From NCBI RefSeq assembly GCF_030272615.1, contig NC_081413.1:331075302-331139301 (forward strand): 64,000 nt of DNA. Reading direction: 5' to 3'. Within the stretch, counting starts at the first letter, position 1. Every line of letters begins with the position of its first letter. The notes under the pieces were generated by a model that saw only the letters and a list, made by a program, of their open reading frames with translations, had not been told where the DNA came from and ran no database searches. The DNA comes from Cryptomeria japonica (lineage: Eukaryota > Streptophyta > Pinopsida > Cupressales > Cupressaceae). Below are positions 37,575-48,632 of this stretch, in pieces. The position numbers were made by a program, and so were the translations under genes.

Positions 37575-38700
37575 TCAAAGTTGGCTGATATTTCTTGGTG
37601 GTTGCATTTCCAAGATAGCTTTGACTTTTGCTGGATCCGCTTCAATTCCTCTTTTGGATACAATGAATCCTAGGAGCTTCCCCGAGGTTACTCCAAAGAC
37701 ACATTTCTTAGGGTTTAATCTTACTTTGTATTTTTCCAACTGATCAAAGGCAACTGAAAGTATGTCCAAATGTATATTTCTATCTATTGATTTGACCAAG
37801 AGGTCGTCAACATAATCTTCCATAGTTACATGCATGAGATCATGAAAGATAGTATTCATGGCTCTTTGATATGTAGCACCTGCATTCTTTAGCCCGAAGG
37901 GCATGACATTCTAGCAGAAAGTTCCCCATGGACAAGTAAATGATTTTTTTGTGTTGATCCTCGGGTGCGATCCTTATTTGATTATAACTAGAGAATCCAT
38001 CCATTAATGATAGCATTTCATGACCTGCTGTGAGATCAACAATCAAGTCAATGTTTGGTAATGGGAAGTCATCCTTTGGACAAGCTTTGTTGATGTCTCT
38101 AAAATCTGTGCAAATTCTGATGCTGCGATCTGGTTTACTGACAGGTACCAAGTTGGAGATCCATTCAGGATAATCAATTGGGCGTATGAATCCGACATCG
38201 AGTAATTTCTCAAGTTCTGCTTTGACTAGTAATGCCACTTGTGGATGCATTTTTCTTAATTTCTGTTTTACTGGTTTTGCCCCCGGTTTGACTGTCAGAT
38301 GATGCATTACCAAATTCGGATCCAATCCAGGCATATCAGCGTATGACCAGGCGAAGTTGATTTGTCGCTTTTTGAAGAAACTTATGAATTTTGACCTTTC
38401 AGACTCTGTCAGTGATTGAGCTAGGAATATGTTGTGTGGAACCTCTTCTGTACCGATGTTTGTTTTGATAGTCTCCTCTACCAACATGGATGATTTTTCC
38501 TCATATGATGCTAGGAGAATGTCAAGCCTTCCATCTTCGGGTGCCTCAGAGAGGTTTTCGCCCTCAGATACGTCCTTTCTTTTTACTTTTTTGGGGTCAG
38601 ATAGCGCCACAATGTGGTTTTCGCCATAAGACCCTTGATTTGTTCTTATTTTCACATTTTTGCGACTGGAAGGTCCGACACCCTCACCAAAATATGCCAC
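37575..38700 (-). pseudogene. Reverse transcriptase of element D
   Basis: Residues KQKLRKMHPQVALLVKAELE, then FIRPIDYPEWISNLVPV, ICTDFRDINKACPKDDFPLP and MDGFSSYNQIRIAPEDQ lead to the catalytic YVDD (about 37815). GFIVSKRGIEADPAK follows. The frame changes at a seven-T run (37944-37950 on +), which explains why the last part of the 38700 frame reads nonsense. A stop (TAG) lies just after it at about 37912. Confidence 0.85.
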
Positions 38701-39702
38701 ACTATTGAGTTCTATGGTGTATCCTGCTTTATGATCTCCAGGGGGAAGATCATCTCATATGCCTAGATAGTCAATAAAAGCTTCATCATTTTGGAATGTA
38801 TCCAACTGTGCAGGTCCTTCATGATCCCAGTCAATGAGTTGGTGGTGAACAAGGGGAAGGCCGTTAGTGTCTTCGAAATTAACGGGGCTAAGAGTGAAGA
38901 TTTGGTTATATTCGGGTATGTCAAGGTAATTATCGAGGTCATCGATGGCACTCTCCTCATCAGTCTCGATCACGAGCGAATCCAAATTATCATCACTAGT
39001 AGCGCATTTCGGAACAGGTGTTCTCATCCTATGTGATTTCAACCTAGAACCTTGAGACAAGGACTGTGTAGACTCCTCATGGGTTGTTTCTTGACCAACT
39101 CTGAATTTGTTATAAAACTCCTCCTCTTTTGTGGGTTCACCTGGCTCTCTGAATGTCTCGATGAGCTCGTAGTCACTGGAAGACTTGTCGGAACCCCATT
39201 CCCATTCATTGGAATTTGTGGAATAGTGATTCTCTTATTGAATTTTGGTAGCTTTGATTTGTAAGGCTTCTTTTGTCCTTTGGGTGTGGACCTTGGAAGT
39301 TAAGAAACCAAGTCCTTTCGAGCGTTCCTTCTTGAAAGTCAATTCAGGTTGTAAAGGTTCAATGATGCCTTCCTTTCGTAACCCTAGAGGGCTTTTTTCA
39401 TCATACCCAAATTTTTGTAGAATTTTGAAGCCTTTGCCATATTTCTCACATGGTAGATTGATGTGGTCTTGTGTTTCTTCTTCATTGTCTCTGAAAAGCA
39501 TTTGGTATAAATCTTCCTCTTCTAGTTCACCCCATCTTTGAAAGGTAGTAGGGTCCCATTTGAGCGTCATGATGGAGATTTGTTTGTTAGGATGTGGTCT
39601 TCCATATTCTTTTGGGGAACTCATGACTTGTCTTAAGTACATGGTTTGATTGAAAGTATATTCCCCCATGCCTTTGTCCTGAAACTTGCCTTTAAGCTCA
39701 CC
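38701..39702 (-). pseudogene. Pol linker of element D with a G-patch-like segment
   Basis: Between protease and RT the same frame encodes KYGKGFKILQKFGYDEKSPL followed by GLRKEGIIEPL (about 39460-39360). Its glycine and hydrophobic spacing resembles a G-patch, a short nucleic-acid-binding glycine-rich motif. An acidic linker follows (DDNLDSLVIETDEESAIDD, about 38990-38930). Stops lie at about 39233 and 38757. The role is unknown; in some retroviruses a G-patch sits after protease. Confidence 0.55.
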
Positions 39703-40200
39703 TTATTTTGATGTCGAAGGTTTTAATGACTCAGGATCAATGTATGCCGACGAAGGAACAGCCTCACGATTACTAGGAATGATGGTCTCAGTCTTTGATT
39801 TCAGGTTATTGCAATATATGAATGGATTAGGATCACCGTTAACTGTTACTTCCACTCCATTATGAGGAAACTTAATGCATTGGTGATATGTGGATGGGAC
39901 TGCCCTCATTTCATGGATCCAAGGGTGTCCTAACAATATGTTATAAGTGAGATCTAAATCCAGGACTTGACAGACCACATCCTTTGTAACTGGCCCAACT
40001 CTGAGAGGTAAGATGACTGTACCCTTGGATGAACGCTCTTCATCATCATATGCCTTAATGGTGATCTTGTTTGTAGAATTCACAGCTTTATCAGAATATC
40101 CCAATTGTGTGATAGTGCTTAATGTGCAAATGTTTAGACCTGCTCCTCCATCTATCAGGACTCATTTTATTCGATGTTTGTGTATGAAGGCTTCAATGTG
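39703..40200 (-). pseudogene. Aspartic protease of element D
   Basis: The active-site motif VLIDGGAGLNIC lies just after a stop at about 40162. Downstream YNILLGHPWIHEM (about 39930) is the typical second protease block of Tat-type gypsy elements. It is fused in frame to gag upstream and to the G-patch linker downstream. Confidence 0.75.
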
Positions 40201-42720
40201 TAATGGTGCATTATGCGGCTGACTTACAGACGCGTCATCAGCTTCCGTGAAAGTAAGTGAATGTGGAATGGAAAGGTATCCCACCATGGCTTGAAACTGG
40301 TCCACGTTTAGATCAGTAGGAACAGCAGTATCTCTCAAGATTTTGTCAAGAATGGCTTTATGTGCGGGAGATATGCATAATAGTTCAAGAATGGAGATGA
40401 GCATGGGTGTCTTCCCTAGCTGTTCTACAAGGTCATACTCAGGTTTGGTTGATAAAGAAGCTGTGTTTTTAGTTGGAGCACCTTTCAAAGTGATTTTGCC
40501 TCGACGGGTTGTAACATGACATTCAAAGGTAGGTTCGGAAGAAGATCCAACACCTTTTAGGACAATCCTGGGTCTCTGAGTAGAATTCTTAGACGCTTTG
40601 TCCTTGATGATAATGGTAGAGACACAATTGTCCATTGAAATGTGATTAATAGTTGAATCATAATTGTAAGATGCTCTGGTATAGTTGGTTTGATCCTCTG
40701 TGACTTTAGCTTTTCCCTTGTCATGTTTTGGGAATGGTTCCTTGAACATCTCATGTTCTTGATTAGACGAATGTCCCTCAATCTCAATGTCACCTCTATC
40801 AATGAGATCCTGTATGATGTTCTTAAGTCGATGACAATTTCCTGTCTTATGACCCTTGCTCTTATGAAATTCACAATACTCATCATCATTCCACCAATTT
40901 GGTTTAACCTTTGGTTCATATGGCGGAAAATCTGGAATAGTGATTACCTTGTTTGCCACAAGCTTCTTAAAAACCGACTCAAGTGGTTCTCCCAATGGAG
41001 TGTACTTGCTTTGTGATCTGGAAGTTGTTTGAGTATTCACTTGATTGCTTGTAGAACTTGATCCTGAAAAGATGACTTTGGGTCGCACTGTGTTGGCATT
41101 GACAACACCATCATTGACCGTGTTCTTGTTTTTATTCCAAAATCTTGGCTTGTCTTTTCCTTTAAAGTCATCTTTGTTTTCCTTGAATATCTTAATGACT
41201 CCTTGTTCAATTAGGACCTTTTCTGTTGCTAAGCCTTTTTCAATAACGTCTTTGAAGGTGGACAAACAAGCTTTTCTTAGATCATAGCCAATGTCTTTGT
41301 TAACATTCTGGGTGAACATTTCTACCATTTGTTTTTGTGGAATTTCACAAGAGCATCTGCTGGCTAGATTTCTCCATCTTTGTAAAAATGATGCAAAAGA
41401 TTCTCCCTCTTTTTGCTTAGTGTTGCACAAAGTAGTGACTAATATGTCTATCTCTATATTGTAGGAGAAATGTTGAATAAATGCCTCTGCTAAGTCACCC
41501 CATGACTTAATGCCAGGTGAAAGTTGGGAGAACTATTCCATAGCTTGATCACCTAAGCTTTGTGGGAATAATCTCATCAAATATGTCTCTTCTGCTCCTA
41601 CCTCAATGCAAGCTGTGAAAAATTGTCTTATGTGTGCCTTAGGATCCCCTTTTCCTCTATACTTATCAAATTTAGGCGTCACAAAGTGTGTAGGAAAAGG
41701 AGGCATTGGAATGCTCTTGTCAAATGGATAAGGACATATGTCTCTCATTGTGTATGTTGGCTTCGGTGTATTTATGTCCTCCATTTTCTTTTGTAAGTCC
41801 TTGATTTGTTGTTCCAAACTGCTCTTAGGTGGAGATTGACTTCTTGGACCATATCCTATGTTTGAGGTACCCATTGGAGGAGGTGCATGTTGCATATATG
41901 AATGATATTGATCATACACATGTTCATATGGAGGAGGTCTATAATGATGCCGCGTATATGGACCACTTGGTTTAGATTCATGTTGAGGAACACCATATCT
42001 ATTTTGCGCATGTATACCATATTATACAGGCATGTCATGTTCCATTGTGTTGCCCCCAAATTTGACATGAGGTTTCCTTGTGTCCAAATTTTGAGCATGC
42101 CTTTGAACATCCAATTGTTTTGGTGGTTGATCCTTATCATTAGTATGTGATTGAGCATATTTGTCTACATAAGACTTCCATAATGGTCTATGAAGGTAAG
42201 TATCATATGTTTGACCATGTGTATGTGGGACCTCTGGTTTTTGAAGCAAAGCTGATGGTGATTTAGGTACCATATGTGGTCCTCTATTTCCTCCACTATT
42301 AGGTCTCCTTTGATCCATATTGGAGTGAGGTTGTTGCAAAGGTCTATGTTCCATTATTTGAGACATGTCAAAATCATGAGGTATCTTGGCTCCACTTTGT
42401 GCCATCATTTGTAAGAAGTATTGTCTATCCCTCCTCATTATTTCCTCAACCAATCGATTGAAATGGGGATTCATAATGGATTCTTCCACATCTGCTGAAT
42501 GTACTGAAAAGTTGTCCACATTGTCATTGTGTGTAGCATTGTTGTTTATAGTGTCCATGTTCTCAACATTTGGAATGTTTCTATAGACATCCATGTCAGG
42601 TAATGTAGTATGATCAGAATTGAAAAAGATATCATTGTCATACTCATAAGAACTCATGTTTGCAGACTCTTGAGCCTCTTTAGTTTCTCTCCTAGATTTT
42701 TGAAGACGGGTTTCAACCAT
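40162..42720 (-). pseudogene. Gag of element D
   Basis: Starts MVETRLQKSRRETKEAQ at 42720, comparable to the QTRSS starts in element A. An Asn/Gln/His-rich N-terminal part comes first. The retrotransposon gag domain is PKFDKYRGKGDPKAHIRQFF (about 41670-41610) to FASFLQRWRNLASRC (about 41400-41350). The Cys/His region is YCEFHKSKGHKTGNCHRLK (about 40880). There are stops at about 42022 and 41533, with no frameshift. The frame continues into protease. Confidence 0.8.
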
Positions 42721-44931
42721 GAACTAGGTATTGACCAAGATGTGAGAGACTAGATGAAAAATGGAAAAAGCATGGAAGACCAAGAGTTGAATGGAATGTA
42801 AATGAGTCTGAAGTGTACTTGCAATGTCCAAAGTGTAAGACCAAGTATGTATGTAGTAGAGTAGGTGTGACTTCCAAAGAGAGGATAGTTTCTCTTGATG
42901 AGGTAAGTTGACCTTGACTCTAAGTAAGACCAAATGAGACCCAAAGGTAAGAAACCTTGATGAGGGACCACTTAGCAAAGTGTTGTTGTATGTAGTGTGT
43001 TGACAAAGTATGATGAGGACAAGCAAGTGACCTTTTGACTCAGGTTTAGACAAGTGTGAATGTAATGTAAGGTGTAAAGCAATGATGGATTTTGTGAGAC
43101 CCAAAGACAAGTTGAATGCTAAATGAAACCCTGGAGAAATGACCTAGGAAGCTCAAGAATTCCGAAATTGACTGTGTTTGTTTGCTGAAATGTAACAGTT
43201 TTTCAATTCTGGACACAGACGCGCCTGTATACTTCACAGATGCGGTTTCCCGACACAGACGCGGCTCTGTTTAACATAGACGCGCTTCTGACATTTTTTT
43301 TGCAAAGTGTAATCTTGACTGTTGGAACACAGACGCGATTCTGCCTTTCACAGACGCGGTTTCTTGACACAGACGCTATTATGCCCGACACAGACGCGTT
43401 TCTGCCAATTTTGTGCAATTTTTTCCAATCTGTGAAGTCGTTTTATTGTGACCCAATTTGACTGTTTGACTATTTTTCGTGACAAGAGGACACAGTGTTG
43501 ATGAAGACCCAATGTTTGCAAGTGTCTAGACTCAAAATGACTCCAAGAAAAGTGCGTTGTTTGATGTGAAAATGTTTTGCATACACTCGAAGACACAAAA
43601 GACACAATGTTTTGCTGTTTGGTCTTGAATGTTTTGAATGTTTAACATAAGTCAAGCACAATTCTTATGGCTAGCCAAGACAATAGTTGTTGATCCCACA
43701 TGGGGTTTTACCCCTGAGGCTACGCTATTCAGAGCGGATACTTAGATGCTTTACCTCACTGGCTCCACCCTCGGCACTCACTTCTCGGGTCAGCCAAGCA
43801 TCAGTCCCCATGAAAACTCCCCATGGTGAACTTTGTATCTCTACTAAGAACCGTATGTGTGTGGGCCGCTACCAGAGGTCCGACCTCCTGCCCCAACAAC
43901 TAGAAGGATTTGGGCCTCTAAAACAAAATGGTGCTAGTAAGGGCATCCGCTCGTGTGGCCATACATGCGGCACTTTCAGCTCTGTAAATACAGAAGGCTC
44001 CCAGCCGGTAGGGGTTACGCCCTACAACTGATCAAATAAATTTGATCAAACGAGTTTATGGGGAGACATAGTGTCAGTATGAACTAATCAGCACACGTTA
44101 TTCATAGTTTTCACCATGAATACATTTGATTATAGTGGTTCGGATGAGGTGGGTTTTCCTCGCTACCACTTGGGTCGTTCTCTTCTCACTAGTAGTCCTA
44201 ATGACCACATGGGAAGACAGACCCTCTAAAGATTAAACAAAAAGAGCCTATTGCTCAAGACACAAAAGACAATGATTCAATTTTAGTGCACCAATGGAAG
44301 TGTTTGCTAGTCTATGAAAACAAGGCACCCAATAAAAATCCAAAAACCCTTGCCAAGGACCTGCACCAAAGATTTGTTAGTAGTTTGGGTTGTTTCAAAT
44401 GATCACCCCTTCCTGCAAGCACACAAGTTAGGTAAATTTTAAAACCCAAAAGACTTTGTGAGAATAGGGGCCTTCAACCAAACGATTTTGCTTCCAAGAC
44501 AAGCTGCACCAATTTTGTTAGCTAGATCTGAAAATGTTAGTCCAAAAATAAACCAGATCTGAAACCTTAAATTGCAAAATCCGAAAACTGAATCAATAAA
44601 ACTTCAAAATTTTGAAACAGGTGATACACAGACGTGATTACCCTCGACATAGACGTGATTCTGCGACACAAACGCGGTTCTGTGAGACACAGACGCGGAT
44701 AAAAACCACAGACGCAGATAAAAATGACACAGACGCGCCTTTCGGAAACCTGCAAAATAAAATTTTGTCGAAAACACGGACGCGATTCCAGATGTCGCAG
44801 ACGTGCCAGAAAATCAAAAACGCGATCTGAAAGTATGCAGACGCGAAAATGTCGAAAATGTTGTCGGAAATGCCAGATCTGCAACTTCAAACACAAAATC
44901 TGCAACAAAAGGTTAAATGCAAAAGGGACAA
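42721..44931 (-). other. Long leader of element D with ACAGACGCG motif repeats
   Basis: About 2.2 kb without coding pattern. ACAGACGCG and close variants (given as read on +) cluster at 43205-43410 (8 copies) and 44625-44850 (10 copies). Between them, about 43690-44200, lies a block that in sense orientation resembles the G+C-rich leader block of element A (shared GAACnACCCAAGTGG, CCACTATAA and GGATnCCCTTACTAG). Confidence 0.65.
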
Positions 44932-44951
44932 GAGTCCCACCGGGCGTGCCA
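44932..44951 (-). other. Primer binding site of element D
   Basis: On minus TGGCACGCCCGGTGGGACTC follows the LTR end by a few bases. The form is typical of tRNA-complementary sites of Tat-like elements. Confidence 0.75.
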
Positions 44952-44954
44952 AAA

Positions 44955-45716
44955 TGTATATGGTGAAAATGGATAACAATAATAACAATATTGAAAGGCT
45001 AAATGAATTCAACCACAAAACCCTAGCCTAACAATCAACAAAGATCCACCATAACATATGAAGATTACCTAAGACAATGCAAATCAAATGAAATCACAAA
45101 TATTATACCATCACATGTCCAATAGGGTTTTGATCTCCATTCTTCCTATCTCCATTGATCTTGCTTGATATATTTGCTCTCAGATTTTATATGCACAAGA
45201 GCTCAACAAAGAACGGAATGTGGTTGCAAGTAGGATCGTAGTGTAGTCAATTGATCAAGTCATTAGGGTTTGATAATGAGGGAAGCATCTCCTTATATAG
45301 AAGACACTATATGAAATGGAGGGATAAGATTAAGAGGTGTAAAAGGAGGTCGGCTATGATTAGAGGGTAGGTAAAAGAAATAATAAAATAACGAAAGGGG
45401 TAGGTAGTGTATGAATTAAGAGATGAATGTCATGTGTCATGGGTAGAAAAGGCTAATGAATTAAATAAATAAATAAATATTTATTTAATTAATAGAAGAA
45501 GTAGGATAATTAAATAAATAAGATATTTATTTAATTTAGGAAAAGGATAATTTAAATAAATAAATGTATTTATTTAAATGAGAAATAAGGCTAGAAGAGG
45601 ATAAATGAATTAATTAAATAAATAAAGATTTATTTAATTAATAGAAGAATTAAGCTTAGATAATTAAATAAATAAAATATTTATTTAATTAGACTGGACA
45701 ATTTTAGGTGTCTACA
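44955..45716 (-). repeat. 5' LTR of element D
   Basis: On minus it starts TGTAGACACC (45716) and ends TATACA (44955), 762 bp. The TATA box is CTATATAAGG on minus at 45292-45301. The U3 part (45430-45690) holds five AT palindromes. With no second copy in the window, the ends rest on TG...CA and the PBS. Confidence 0.75.
45440..45690. repeat. Five AT palindromes in the LTR of element D
   Basis: Each consists of ATTAAATAAATA facing TATTTATTTAAT, at about 45458-45495, 45507-45537, 45551-45580, 45612-45642 and 45661-45690. They are separated by about 15-35 bp of purine-rich spacer. Confidence 0.7.
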
Positions 45717-46779
45717 ATAGGCAATCTCATTAGATGCATATCGTCATGATTGAATGTGTTGAGTAGCCTTGTTTTCAAGATAGGGTGAAATGTGGACCTA
45801 TAAAGATGGATGATCCTCTTTACAAGAAAATCCCATTTAAAGTACTTAGGCCAAAGCCATGATATTGAAATAGATGCATATATTTCCTATAAAATTACTA
45901 TTGTATCTTTTCCACATATTGAATGCATTCATAGTAGTATGCATGACATATTAGGTCCAAGTGTTCCTCCTTACTTTGTGTTTTCTAGGTTGCTAGAATT
46001 TTCAAGCAGGGTCGGTGGTTCTTCGAGTAGGAAGAATTCTTGGAAAGAAAGATGCTTCATGGTTGGGCAATAAAGCACCTTAGCCATGCTCTCATCTCAT
46101 CAACATTGTAGAGATGTATGGAGACATGCTTCTATTATTTATCAATATTTTTCACGTAATATGATGAGCTACAATGTAAATTGTAGGTGTTGTCTTAGAT
46201 AAAGAACATATGAATAATGTATTGAATATCTTACCATGGATAGATGTAGTATTTTATCTTCATATTGGAAATGGATGTGGTGATCTTCAACTTGGAAATG
46301 ATGTAAATAAATTGTCTTCATAGTGGATATGATGATACATATTTTCTTTTGATAGTAATTTAATCTTTTCATAGTGGACATGAAACTTGATTTATCTTCT
46401 TTTATGAAAATACAATTAAATTGTAATTATCCATATGTAGATTTTTCTTTCAATAAATAAATTGATAATTCTAAACAAGTTATTTAGAAAAAAAATAGAA
46501 TAGTAATGAAATTTAAGGAAGGACACGTGTTCTTAATATTAATTTAGATAAATGATCTTTTGTCGAGATCTGATTTCTTGTTCCCTTAAGGAAACTCATT
46601 GGCGTTCAAAACTCTGATTTGTGCCCCTAGATTTCTTGATAACAATGTCTACTATACCCCTCCAAAATAACAACAAATACAAGGGATTTAGGAGATGTTG
46701 TCCTCATTTTTGTTTTAAAAAATGAAGGACCATTACATGAATTTTTTTCTCTATGGAACGCTTCCCAAGGCAGAATTTT
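45717..46779. other. Unassigned interval
   Basis: AT-rich. No coding pattern, RNA gene or known repeat recognised. The bases next to the element D LTR are ATAGG. Confidence 0.4.
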
Positions 46780-48632
46780 GCCTAATCCTTGGACTGGCTT
46801 AATCCTCAGTCCATCCTATAACCACATTTCAAATTTTATCGCATTTTGGATTCATTTGCTATGCCTTTCCTTCAATTTCAGGTTTTTTCTCCCTGATTGC
46901 AGGTGGGAAATTTTCCTTGAATTGCAAGTTTTAATGATTTCTTTTATTTTGGTCTTTGTAGGGAAATTTTTGGCTAGTTACAAGTGCACTTTATTGAAAA
47001 AAGAACTTGTAACTTACCTTTTATTTCCCCCTTGACGCCTTTTGGCTTTTTAAGTTATGATAGGGAATTTTTGGATAAGTTACAAGTTAATTTTAAATTG
47101 CATATTTATAAATAACTTGTAATTCTTTTCTAAAACCCCTATTTTAATGTCTTTTGCTTGTAATAGGGATTTTAAACCCCTATTACATATGTGCAAGTTA
47201 TTAAAACTTGCTGTAGGGATTTTATTTTCCTTTTACAAGTAACTTCGTAACTTGCACATCTCTCTCCAAAACCTGGTTTTGCCTAGAAATGAAATAAAGT
47301 GACATTTTAAACTTGCTATTTTGCAAAAAAAAACCGAATTTTGTCCATAAAGTGCAAATTGGGGGATTTTAAACTTGTCATTTCATTTCCAAAACCTGAT
47401 TTTGCCTTGTTGAGAGAAAAGTGACATTTAAAACTTGCTATATGGGAAATAAAACCCGATTTTCTCTATTGCCATTAAATTAAAACTTGCATTTCTCTTC
47501 CAAAAACCTGATTTTCCTCTCCTAAGCCAATTTTGCCACAAATTCTTCCCAATTTTTTGTGGAGAAATTCAAGGAGCAAGGAGGCGATATTGTTGCAAGG
47601 CGATTTATGTGAGTTGAAGAACACGTTGCATTTGTTTTGGTGAATGATTCAACCCTTGTTTTTTGCAAAAATCGTTTCCACGTGATTCCTAAAACCCACA
47701 TTTTGGGGAATTCAAACTATAGAAAGTGGCAATCTCCTAGGTCATTTTGCCTTCCTTCACCTAGGCGTTGAAGTTGGAGGGAGATTTGGCCACTTTTTGT
47801 GCCATTTAACTTGCATTTGGTGCCACGTTTTGCTGCTTATGGCATTTTAGTAAAAACGTGGCAAGGGTTTTTGAATGTGGTTTAATCTCTATTTAAGAGC
47901 TATCCTTTCTTCTTTCAAAGACTAATCATCTTTTGAAGAGGCATTTTCAATTTGAAGCAAGGTATGGTTTCTTTCCTTTCTTTGTTTCATTTTCTTGTTT
48001 TTCCTTTCTAGTTGTAAATTTGTGTATATGTTTATTTTGCCCCAAAAATTGGTATTGTGAGAGAGATTTTTCCCCTTTATAAAGGAATTTTTGAATTGCA
48101 TTGTTCTTCCCCATTTCCCCTCTTTACTTGTATTTGGGATTTTAAATCTCGATTACAAGTTGGGTGAAAATCATTGTTCTTCCCTTACGGTTAAAAAATA
48201 TAACCATCTTTTGTTGAAATTCCAAGTTGCAAAGATGAAAAATACCCATCCTTCCAAAATTGGGTTTTTGGAACCGGATTGCATGTTCAAAGTTCTTCCC
48301 ATTTTCATGAAAATGTCATTCCCAAAATCTTTTCATTTTTATTCATCCATATCGCCTATATCCATACTTTCCGTTTATGTTATTTCCCGCAAGTCTAATT
48401 CTCATTTTTTACTCATTTCTCCATTTTCCATTTTACAAGTATACTTGCATTCAGGTTTTAAAAATCTGATTGCATGTGCATTCTTCCCAAACTTGTATAC
48501 TTGTAAAATTTTCCCCATAATCCAAAATTGGTCAAAGTCAATATTCCTAGCATTTCCCATTTATTTCCCATCTTTCTCTCACAAAAACGTGAAGTGCAAG
48601 GGTTCAAGTTCTTCCCATTTGAAGAAGGAAAA
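46780..48632 (+). other. Leader/LTR-like region with palindromes, upstream of the unknown ORF
   Basis: Contains several short palindromes of the type CTTGTAAT..GGG..TTTTAAA..CCC..ATTACAAG. The clearest is TGTAATAGGG (47159-47168) facing CCCTATTACA (47178-47187). Imperfect ones are at 48126-48160 and about 48445-48475. A TATA-like CTATTTAAG lies at about 47890. An open frame in 48091-48639 overlaps these palindromes and shows no protein-like pattern. Confidence 0.45.

Larger units (their letters stand above)
34050..45716 (-). mobile_element. Element D: Tat-lineage gypsy, 3' LTR not found
   Basis: On the minus strand it runs LTR (45716-44955), PBS, leader, gag, protease, RT, RNase H, second RNase H and integrase ending at 35213. 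A plus-strand ORF follows at 34050-34709. The doubled RNase H and the antisense ORF beyond integrase fit the Tat lineage (Grande/Retand type). No second copy of the LTR is seen left of integrase, so the 3' end is deleted or replaced. Confidence 0.8.

Noticed and set aside
43690-44060. Possible organellar or rRNA-derived insertion because of higher G+C
   Set aside because: It matches the leader block of element A in order and orientation, so it belongs to the retroelement leader. No rRNA motif was recognised.
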